Shown here: piece after piece, positions 1 through 5,319 of the stretch
Position numbering within the stretch: the stretch's first letter is position 1
How the letters are laid out: each line of letters opens with the position of its first letter
Origin: Melioribacteraceae bacterium
Lineage (GTDB): Bacteria > Bacteroidota > Ignavibacteria > Ignavibacteriales > Melioribacteraceae
Direction: 5' to 3'
DNA length: 11,156 nt
Assembly (NCBI GenBank): GCA_026983755.1
Contig: JALSTL010000107.1
Location: forward strand, 1 to 11,156
Notes under the pieces: generated by a model
What the model was told of the DNA's origin: nothing
Database searches by the model: none
What the model saw: only the letters and a program-made list of their open reading frames with translations
Translations under genes and position numbers: made by a program

Positions 1-139
1 TTGCGTCCGAAGCATTGGAAATAAGCTCACGTAAAAATATTTCTTTATGAGTGTAAAGCGAATGAACTAAAATATCCAACAGTTGTTTTATTTCCGCTTT
101 AAATTCAAATTTTGCCTCGGCAGTTTTCGTTTTTGGCAT
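1..139 (-). CDS. htpG: HtpG (Hsp90 family molecular chaperone), N-terminal 46 codons, cut by window edge
   Basis: This gene is too short here to appear as a full ORF, but translating the minus strand from the ATG at 139-137 gives 46 residues that read without a stop to the window edge. The segment from about residue 15 contains [15 protein letters not shown] followed by [17 protein letters not shown]. This is the first helix and the ATP-lid-proximal ELISNASDA motif of the GHKL ATPase domain of bacterial Hsp90; the Glu and Asn of this motif are the catalytic Glu and Mg-binding Asn of the family. HtpG is a cytosolic ATP-dependent dimeric chaperone that remodels client proteins, often with DnaK. 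The start is well supported: CGGAGG (complement of 144-149) lies 4-5 bases upstream, a strong Shine-Dalgarno sequence. About 93% of the gene lies outside the window. It is separated from ctpA by 347 bp and probably has its own promoter. Confidence 0.96.
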   Translation of the reverse strand, partial: MPKTKTAEAKFEFKAEIKQLLDILVHSLYTHKEIFLRELISNASDA

Positions 140-486
140 AATTCCTCCGTTTATCTTTTTCTTAGTTTATTTTTTCTTAATTAAATTTTTCGTTTTGTAT
201 GACAAATATACTTACAAAAAAGTTCCTAATTTTCCATTATTATTTGATGCAAAAGTAAGTAAAAAGTTTTAGAAAATAAAAAGACCGAAGAATGTTGTAT
301 TGGTAAAATAAATTGAATTTCGAATTATTCCGTTTTCATAAATATTATCTTATTACTAAATAAGTTTATACTTTTTTTTTTAGGAATTTCGGGAAATATG
401 GTTTGGAAAAATAAATTAAACAAATATTAAAACAAACAGGTAAGCTTATTTTATAAATTGCGTAATAAAAATAAATTCATAATGTT
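140..486. other. AT-rich intergenic region upstream of htpG
   Basis: This 347-bp gap lies between the ctpA stop and the htpG start and must hold the htpG control region. I see no gene in it. On the minus strand two sequences match the Bacteroidota -7 consensus TAnnTTTG: TATATTTG (complement of 203-210) and TACTTTTG (complement of 250-257). Neither has a convincing TTTG box 19-21 bases upstream, so both are only candidates. I found no CIRCE-type repeat (TTAGCACTC-N9-GAGTGCTAA). A run of ten T on the plus strand at 372-381 and a short AU-only inverted repeat at 349-364 (CTTATT/AATAAG) have no obvious role, and no clear terminator follows ctpA. Confidence 0.5.
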
Positions 487-2130
487 TTAATTTTTAAGCA
501 ATAGTTTATTGTAAACAAAATCATCATTTAAGATATTAACCGTAGTAGCAAATTGGTTGTCATGTTTAAGTGATTCAATTATTCTTCCTTTTCTACCATT
601 GGCTCTTGCAGCAAGTTCTTTTTTTATTTCCGCAATAATATCTTTTTTATATTTTGTCAACTCTTTTTCTTTAACTTTTGCAAACTTACTTTTTAATTTT
701 TCAATTTCAGTTAACAAATCGGAATCATAACCGTCATTTTCAAATGTATCTTCAAGTTCGTTTAAAAGTTTTTCGGAATTAGAAATATATTTGAATTTTT
801 CTTGTTTCAGATGTTCCATAAAATCATTAAATAAATCATCATCGGTTTTTGTATTGATAATATCTTCCGTATTAGTATTAAAAAATCTTGTAGCAAATCG
901 AAAGAACATTCCTTTGGCCAACAGTACTTTTACAAAAGGTGATTCGGAAGAATTTTGAATAACCGAATCGGGTGTAATTCCGCCGCCGGCAAATACCTTT
1001 CTGTGATTATCGGTAAAAAACATCCCGTTATTTTTTTGTATTGTACTTTTAAAAACATCTTTCCCTTTTGAATAATCTATTTTTTGAATACATCTTCCGC
1101 TTGGTGTGTAATATCTTGCCGTAGTAAGTTTAAGAGATGTATTAAAAGAAAGCGGAACAACGGTTTGAACCAGACCTTTACCAAAAGATTTTGTTCCAAC
1201 AACAATTGCTCTATCATGATCTTGCAAAGCGCCGGTAACAATTTCGGAAGCTGAAGCCGAGCCGTTGTTTATTAACACCGCAAGTTTTATTTTTTTTGCT
1301 ATAGGTTCTTCTTTGGCTTTATAGATTTGCACTTTATTATTTCTACCTTTAATGGAAACTACAATTTGATTTTTTTTAAGAAATTTTTCACAAACATCAA
1401 CAGCAGCATCCAAAAGTCCGCCGGGGTTCCCTCGTAAATCCAACACAATAGATTTAATATCTTTTTGACTTTGCAGCTCTTGTATAGCTTTTCGTATTTC
1501 GTCTCCGGCACTTCTTGTAAAACCGCTTAGTTTTAAATAAGCGTTATTACTGTTTTCAGGAACAAAACCGTAATAGGTTAAGTTTTTTATTTCTATTTCT
1601 TCACTTACCAAATTAAACACGAGCGGTTCTTTAATGCCATCACGTTGAATTGTAACGGATATTTCCGTACCAGGTTCTTTTTTTAAGTACTCACTAAGTT
1701 TACCGTAATTTTTTCTTGAGATTTCTATACTGTCTATTTTAACAATTACGTCACCAATTCTAATTCCTTGTCTTTGAGCGGAATACCCTTCAATTAAATC
1801 CACAACAGTAACTTTATTATTATGAATTCCTACGGTTGCACCAATACCGCCGTATTTACCTTTTGTTATTATATCTATATCTTTTTGATGATTTTCATCT
1901 ATGTAAACCGTATAAGGATCAAGTTTGGCAAGCATACCTTTTATACCTTCTAACATAAAAGGTTCGGGTTTTACTTCGTCAACATAATTTATTGCAATTT
2001 CTTTATAAACTCTTCCGAAAATATCTATACCTTTGGACATTTGAAAATAAATATCGGAATCACCATTAACAAAACCGAATAAAATCAATATCAAAATCGG
2101 AAACATTATTTTAATTAATTTTTCTCTCAT
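487..2130 (-). CDS. ctpA: Carboxy-terminal processing peptidase (CtpA/Prc, family S41)
   Basis: A 547-residue S41 serine protease acting outside the cytoplasmic membrane, where this family trims or degrades exported proteins. The N-terminus is basic then hydrophobic (residues 4-22), a signal peptide or anchor. A PDZ domain spans roughly 90-175, with the carboxylate-binding region near KYGGIGATVG at 92-101. The protease core spans about 195-350 and carries LDLRGNPGG (230-238), NGSASASEI (289-297) and GTKSFGKGLVQ (312-322). By the 25-residue Ser-Lys spacing of E. coli Prc and D1 protease, the catalytic dyad is Ser293 and Lys318, with Gln322 also conserved. Residues 390-547 form a Lys/Glu-rich, probably helical tail. 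The ATG shares one base with the tmk stop (TAATG), so translation is probably coupled to tmk. The natural substrate cannot be told from the sequence. Confidence 0.95.
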   Translation of the reverse strand: MREKLIKIMFPILILILFGFVNGDSDIYFQMSKGIDIFGRVYKEIAINYVDEVKPEPFMLEGIKGMLAKLDPYTVYIDENHQKDIDIITKGKYGGIGATVGIHNNKVTVVDLIEGYSAQRQGIRIGDVIVKIDSIEISRKNYGKLSEYLKKEPGTEISVTIQRDGIKEPLVFNLVSEEIEIKNLTYYGFVPENSNNAYLKLSGFTRSAGDEIRKAIQELQSQKDIKSIVLDLRGNPGGLLDAAVDVCEKFLKKNQIVVSIKGRNNKVQIYKAKEEPIAKKIKLAVLINNGSASASEIVTGALQDHDRAIVVGTKSFGKGLVQTVVPLSFNTSLKLTTARYYTPSGRCIQKIDYSKGKDVFKSTIQKNNGMFFTDNHRKVFAGGGITPDSVIQNSSESPFVKVLLAKGMFFRFATRFFNTNTEDIINTKTDDDLFNDFMEHLKQEKFKYISNSEKLLNELEDTFENDGYDSDLLTEIEKLKSKFAKVKEKELTKYKKDIIAEIKKELAARANGRKGRIIESLKHDNQFATTVNILNDDFVYNKLLLKN

Positions 2131-2756
2131 TACTTTTGTTCTTCCTTAATTAAGTTTTCAATTTGCATTATAATGTTTTTATGGATTTCATCTATTTTCA
2201 TTAAACCGTTTATAATTACAAAACGTTCCTCTTTTTGTGCTAACTTTTTATATCCTTTTCTAACATTTTCATAAAAATTATTTTTAGAAACTTCAATTCT
2301 ATCAAGTTCTTTGTTATTTAATTTTGCTTTTCTTTTTAATATTTCTTCAACAGGCAAATCAATAAAAAAAGTTATATTCGGAACAGCTGTAGAAATTGCA
2401 AATTTTTGTAAATCGGTTATAAATTTAATATCTATTCCTCTGCCATAACCTTGATAGGCAATAGACGAATCGTGAAATCTATCTGATATAACTATATAAT
2501 TTAGCTTTAAGAAAGGTATTATTTTTTCTCTAACAAGCTGAGCACGACCGGCGGCAAACAACAATGCTTCGGTTTCCATAGTCATTTCGCTATTATCCTT
2601 ATCAAGCAAAAGTTCCCTTATTTTTTCGGAAATTTTAACACCGCCCGGTTCTCTGATAATTATTATTTTTTTATTTTGTTTTTCAAAATATTTTCTCAAC
2701 AATTCAACTTGTGTGGATTTTCCACAAAAGTCCAAGCCTTCGAAGGTTATAAACAT
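2130..2756 (-). CDS. tmk: Thymidylate kinase (dTMP kinase)
   Basis: A 208-residue cytosolic enzyme that phosphorylates dTMP to dTDP with ATP, the last dedicated step toward dTTP. The length is typical. The P-loop is GLDFCGKST at residues 7-15; the family usually shows GxDGxGKST, so the Phe10-Cys11 pair is a variant, but the GKST that binds phosphate is intact. The dTMP-site motif REPGG is at 35-39, and SDRF at 91-94 (the DR[YF] motif) is followed by SSIAYQGYGRG (97-107). The LID segment RKAKLNNKELDRIE lies near 142-155. The stop codon overlaps the ctpA start by one base and the start lies one base after the stop of the YbbR-type gene, so the three genes very probably share a transcript. No separate promoter is visible. 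Confidence 0.96.
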   Translation of the reverse strand: MFITFEGLDFCGKSTQVELLRKYFEKQNKKIIIIREPGGVKISEKIRELLLDKDNSEMTMETEALLFAAGRAQLVREKIIPFLKLNYIVISDRFHDSSIAYQGYGRGIDIKFITDLQKFAISTAVPNITFFIDLPVEEILKRKAKLNNKELDRIEVSKNNFYENVRKGYKKLAQKEERFVIINGLMKIDEIHKNIIMQIENLIKEEQK

Positions 2757-2757
2757 A

Positions 2758-3669
2758 TTAGTATTTTTTTATTATATATTCTATTTTTTGTGGTATCTTA
2801 TCTATTATTTCGGTATATCTCGGAACTGTAATTATAGGTGCTACGGCACCGGATTTATCATTCATAACTTGTACAAATTTTACATAAGCTACAATATCGG
2901 AATTTTTCATCTTACTTAATAAGTTAATTCCACCGCGTAAAGTAATGTTAATTTTTTGTGGTGATAAAATTACATCGTAACCTTGCGGTACATTTGTAAC
3001 TCCAACTTTAATATTAGCAAATGTTTTATCAACAATTTTTTGAACATCGAAATCAAGTTTGCATTTTTCTTTTTCAAGTTTAATATAAGGAATTTTTTTT
3101 ATTCTAAGCGTTACGGTTGTATGTTTTTCCAAACCGGTAATTTCGGTAAATTCCGTTTTTACGGTTTTTATTTTTTTCACCAAACTTTTCGGTCCGCTTA
3201 TAATAACCGAATCCGGTTTAACATTTATTTTAGATACTAATTTATAACCCGGCACATATTTCAGGTTAACGTTAGGAAGAACTTTAATTTTTTTCTTTAT
3301 TTTTTGTTCTAGGTTAATTGTTATTTTCTCCGGAGTAATTTTATCTAATTGTAAATTTGCGGAAAGCCATTGGTTTTTATTTAAAGATTTAATAATTGAA
3401 ATTGAATGTAATCCTTTTTTCTTGGGAGAATTAATATAAAATTTCGGTGTTCTTCCGAATGTTTGCTTAGCTAAAATCCATCCTTGTCCTTTAATATTAA
3501 CCGTTACTTCGTTTGTAGAAATAAAACTGATTGCGGTTTGCTCAGGTATATTTTTAATAATTATAGGTAAATTAAGTGCTATCGAAAAATCTCCGGAAAA
3601 CGATACGAACGTCCAAAGAAGAGTAGAGAATGCAATCACCAGACCAATTGTAATTATTTTTCGTTTCAT
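2758..3669 (-). CDS. YbbR/CdaR-like membrane-anchored protein
   Basis: Predicted protein of 303 residues from the ATG at 3669. It has a short basic start (MKRK), one hydrophobic segment at about 5-24, and a long beta-rich extracytoplasmic part. The segments NLPIIIKNIPE, then KPDSVIISGPKSLVKKIKTV with its following 'TEFTEITGL', and the later VPQGYDVILSPQKINITLRG have the spacing and the P-x-x-V-x-V-x-G-P pattern of YbbR repeats. In Firmicutes, YbbR proteins (CdaR) bind and regulate the diadenylate cyclase CdaA; whether that holds here is unknown, as no cdaA lies in the window. A longer in-frame reading starting with TTG at 3693 is unlikely because that codon lies in the loop of the terminator at 3682-3704. 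The stop lies one base from the tmk start. Ends in a Lys-rich tail. Confidence 0.85.
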   Translation of the reverse strand: MKRKIITIGLVIAFSTLLWTFVSFSGDFSIALNLPIIIKNIPEQTAISFISTNEVTVNIKGQGWILAKQTFGRTPKFYINSPKKKGLHSISIIKSLNKNQWLSANLQLDKITPEKITINLEQKIKKKIKVLPNVNLKYVPGYKLVSKINVKPDSVIISGPKSLVKKIKTVKTEFTEITGLEKHTTVTLRIKKIPYIKLEKEKCKLDFDVQKIVDKTFANIKVGVTNVPQGYDVILSPQKINITLRGGINLLSKMKNSDIVAYVKFVQVMNDKSGAVAPIITVPRYTEIIDKIPQKIEYIIKKY

Positions 3670-3678
3670 AAAACAATA

Positions 3679-3704
3679 TAAAAAACTCCACAAATTGTGG
3701 AGTT
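3679..3704 (-). terminator. Intrinsic terminator after the BMC shell genes
   Basis: Read on the minus strand, AACTCCACA (3704-3696) and TGTGGAGTT (3692-3684) form a perfect 9-bp stem around the 3-base loop ATT, followed directly by TTTTAT. With the two T of the stem end this gives a run of five or more T. This is a textbook rho-independent terminator, 30 bp after the stop of the second BMC gene. Only about a dozen bases separate its U-tract from the ATG of the YbbR-type gene. Confidence 0.85.
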
Positions 3705-3733
3705 AAATTTTAAGTATCTTTACTAATAAACAA

Positions 3734-4357
3734 CTATCTCATTTTTTTGAAATAATCCAACAGTTTAGCTCTGTTGGCTTTGGAAATTTCCCTTCCTTTA
3801 ATTGGAAATTCAATAAAACTTCTTGCTAATTTTCTTAATGCATGAACATTAAGTGTTTCCAATTGATCAAACGGAGGAATTTTTCCGGATAATTTTCCGC
3901 CGGATTTTGAAGATTTAACAACATCCGTTTTGCTTTGCACTTTGGCATTTTTCTCTACGTATTTATATTCTTCGGTTTTCTTTTTTTGTTTTTCTTTTTC
4001 CGATATTTTTTTTCCGGCGGTATTTTGCAATATTGTTTTTGTTCGAACCGATTTATCTTTTTGTCGGTTAATATCTTTTTTATCTTTATTATTTGTAATG
4101 AGAATATCTATTTGATTATCCGGGCGCGGAATAACATGAGCGGAAATAAGCTGACCAACTCTTTGTGCGGCAACCGAACCGGCATCAACGGCAGATTTAA
4201 CTGCAGCAACTTCACCGATAATTTTAATAACCATAAGTGCTCCGGTAACTTTTTCTTTACTTACAATTTTTACCTCGGCAGCTTTTGCCATTGCATCGGC
4301 GGCTTCAATAGCACCAACCAAACCTTTGGTTTCAATTAAACCTAAAGCTAAATTCAT
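3734..4357 (-). CDS. BMC-domain shell protein with Lys-rich linker and C-terminal helical module
   Basis: A 207-residue protein from the ATG at 4357; an in-frame TTG at 4369 is less likely because [15 protein letters not shown] aligns directly with the start of the neighbouring shell protein. Residues 1-87 are a BMC fold (Pfam BMC type): ETKGLVGAIEAADAM at 9-23, then HVIPRPDNQIDI at 74-85. The hexamer-edge residues known from PduA, Lys (here 25) and Arg (78), are kept. The pore loop is VTGAL (37-41) where the neighbour has IGGGY, and the RGDVGAV segment is IGEVAAV. Residues 88-163 are Lys/Ser-rich, of low complexity and probably disordered. Residues 166-207 form a compact, predicted helical module with LNVHALRKLARSF and IKGREISKANRAKLLDYF. 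Its role is not known; docking cargo or binding nucleic acid are possibilities. It follows the first BMC gene by 12 bp. Confidence 0.93.
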   Translation of the reverse strand: MNLALGLIETKGLVGAIEAADAMAKAAEVKIVSKEKVTGALMVIKIIGEVAAVKSAVDAGSVAAQRVGQLISAHVIPRPDNQIDILITNNKDKKDINRQKDKSVRTKTILQNTAGKKISEKEKQKKKTEEYKYVEKNAKVQSKTDVVKSSKSGGKLSGKIPPFDQLETLNVHALRKLARSFIEFPIKGREISKANRAKLLDYFKKMR

Positions 4358-4369
4358 TATTATACCCAA

Positions 4370-4648
4370 TTAAGAACGTTGGGGTAAAATCATTTCCACA
4401 TCGGAATGTGGTCTTGGAATTACATGTACCGAAACCAATTCGCCAACTCTTTGAGCTGCAGCTGCTCCGGCATCGGTAGCGGCTTTAACGGCGCCAACAT
4501 CTCCGCGAACCATTACCGTAACATAACCTCCGCCTATAATTTCTTTACCAAGTAATTCTACTTTTGCGGCTTTAACCATTGCATCGGCAGCTTCTATAGA
4601 ACCTACCAAACCTTTAGTTTCAATCATTCCAAGTGCGTCAAGTGTCAT
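4370..4648 (-). CDS. BMC-H hexameric microcompartment shell protein (PduA/EutM/CcmK type)
   Basis: A 92-residue canonical single-domain shell protein. These form flat hexamers that tile into the facets of protein-bounded organelles such as Pdu, Eut and carboxysome compartments. Seen here: [17 protein letters not shown] at 8-24, the pore loop IIGGGYV at 37-43, [20 protein letters not shown] at 45-64, and [16 protein letters not shown] at 74-89. The edge residues Lys26 and Arg79, used for hexamer-hexamer contact in PduA, are present. The pore is Gly39-Gly40-Gly41, where PduA and EutM have Gly-Ser-Gly, so the narrowest point lacks the Ser side chain. The ATG is preceded by GGGAG (complement of 4658-4662) at 9 bases. 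It leads a two-gene unit, with its longer paralogue 12 bp downstream; no cargo enzyme lies nearby, so the compartment type cannot be named. Confidence 0.97.
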   Translation of the reverse strand: MTLDALGMIETKGLVGSIEAADAMVKAAKVELLGKEIIGGGYVTVMVRGDVGAVKAATDAGAAAAQRVGELVSVHVIPRPHSDVEMILPQRS

Positions 4649-4684
4649 AAATTTGTGCTCCCAATTTGATTATTGTTTAATTGA

Positions 4685-4713
4685 AAAATACCTTATAAAA
4701 TGAAAAATGTCAA
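4685..4713 (-). promoter_or_regulatory. Sigma-70-type promoter for the BMC shell genes
   Basis: On the minus strand, TTGACA (complement of 4708-4713) is a perfect -35 box. It is followed after exactly 17 bases by TATTTT (complement of 4685-4690), a fair -10 box. Transcription would begin near 4678, leaving a leader of about 30 bases that holds the GGGAG ribosome site. Position, orientation and spacing all point to the shell gene at 4648. This is the best promoter seen in the window, though AT-rich sequence raises the chance background. Confidence 0.65.
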
Positions 4714-4717
4714 ATAG

Positions 4718-4733
4718 AACTTTTTTAAAAGTT
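4718..4733. promoter_or_regulatory. Inverted repeat just upstream of the -35 box
   Basis: AACTTTT and AAAAGTT form 7-bp arms around a TT centre. The repeat ends 4 bp upstream of the -35 box of the BMC promoter. It could be a regulator site or act as an UP-like A/T element. AT-rich repeats of this size arise by chance, so the function is uncertain. Confidence 0.3.
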
Positions 4734-4768
4734 ACTTTGCTCCGCTTAAATTATTATTGGAATTTTTA

Positions 4769-4785
4769 TGTAAAATTATTTTACA
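4769..4785. promoter_or_regulatory. Perfect 17-bp palindrome upstream of the BMC promoter (candidate operator)
   Basis: TGTAAAAT and ATTTTACA are perfect 8-bp arms around a single T. The centre lies about 65 bp upstream of the -35 box of the BMC promoter and about 100 bp past the ruvX stop, in non-coding DNA. The TGT...ACA ends and odd-numbered centre are typical of dimeric helix-turn-helix operators. Its distance from the promoter would suit an activator or a looping regulator better than simple steric repression. The cognate regulator is not in the window. Confidence 0.45.
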
Positions 4786-4841
4786 AATATTTTTTTCGGA
4801 TTGTTTTATTATTCATTTGAGGAAATAAAAATTCTTAATTT

Positions 4842-4858
4842 TCAGAATCCGAATCTGA
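4842..4858 (-). terminator. Weak hairpin after ruvX, possible terminator
   Basis: On the minus strand TCAGA and TCTGA are 5-bp arms around a 7-base loop, about 20 bases past the ruvX stop, and T-rich sequence (AATTTTTATTT) follows several bases later. The stem is short and the T-run is not adjacent, so termination of the upstream run here is only a possibility. Confidence 0.25.
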
Positions 4859-4877
4859 TAATAAAAAGTTTATTTTT

Positions 4878-5312
4878 TTAATTACTATTATTTAGAAAAT
4901 CGCTTAGAATTACAGCGGCGGCTTTTTTATCTACAAGCGATTTGTCTCTTCTTTTTTTTCTGGATTTTACTACTTCCATTATTTGTTCGGTTGCTATTGC
5001 AGAAGAATATCTTTCGTCAACTAATGTTACGGGTATTTTTATTTTTGTATTTAGTTCGGATAAAAATTTTTCCACTTGTACTGTGATATGGGATTTATTT
5101 CCGTTCTCTTTAAGAGGATATCCCAAAATTATTTTTTCTATATTATAATTTTTTATAATAGATAAAAATTCATTCCAAAAATTTTTATTGTTTTCCAAAG
5201 TAATAAGTGGTATGGCAAATATTTTAAGCGGATCGGAAATTGCAATACCTATTCTTTTTATTCCGTAATCTATTGCTAATATTCTTTTGGGATTATCGAG
5301 TAATAAATTCAT
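4878..5312 (-). CDS. ruvX: RuvX/YqgF family: Holliday junction resolvase-like, 16S rRNA 5'-end maturation
   Basis: A 144-residue RNase H-fold protein from the ATG at 5312. In E. coli YqgF takes part in pre-16S rRNA processing; the family is also annotated as a putative Holliday junction resolvase. Motifs are in the right order: ILAIDYGIKRIGIAISD at 11-27 with Asp15, IILGYPLKENGNKS at 61-74, VDERYSSAIA at 98-107 with Glu100, and DKKAAAVILSDFL at 128-140 with Asp128. These acidic residues are the expected metal ligands, so an active nuclease is likely. Upstream in-frame starts (TTG at 5336, ATG at 5333) would overlap the RelA/SpoT gene. The ATG at 5312 sits 7 bases after that gene's TAG and gives the usual short lead into the first strand. 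It is probably co-translated with the RelA/SpoT gene and is the last gene of the housekeeping run. Confidence 0.93.
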   Translation of the reverse strand: MNLLLDNPKRILAIDYGIKRIGIAISDPLKIFAIPLITLENNKNFWNEFLSIIKNYNIEKIILGYPLKENGNKSHITVQVEKFLSELNTKIKIPVTLVDERYSSAIATEQIMEVVKSRKKRRDKSLVDKKAAAVILSDFLNNSN

Positions 5313-5319
5313 AATTATT

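Noticed and set aside
199..258. Short plus-strand ORF of 19 codons upstream of htpG
   Set aside because: It has no ribosome site and a composition like the surrounding AT-rich spacer, and it lies within the probable htpG promoter region.
372..397. Run of ten T with an adjacent ATTTC/GAAAT repeat, terminator-like
   Set aside because: The T-run precedes the repeat on the plus strand and reads as A on the minus strand, so it has the wrong geometry for termination on either strand; the loop would be only two bases.
3670..3693. Upstream TTG start extending the YbbR-type protein by 8 residues
   Set aside because: The TTG lies in the loop of the terminator and would place WSFLYCF before a normal MKRK start; ATG 3669 fits better.
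4358..4369. Upstream TTG start for the second BMC protein
   Set aside because: It adds MGII before a start that aligns with the neighbouring shell protein; ATG 4357 is more likely.
4769..4785. Match of the palindrome to the GlnR/TnrA box TGTNA-N7-TNACA
   Set aside because: The match is exact, but these regulators belong to Firmicutes and a perfect AT-rich palindrome with TGT/ACA ends fits the pattern easily. No nitrogen gene is near, so I do not claim a GlnR site.
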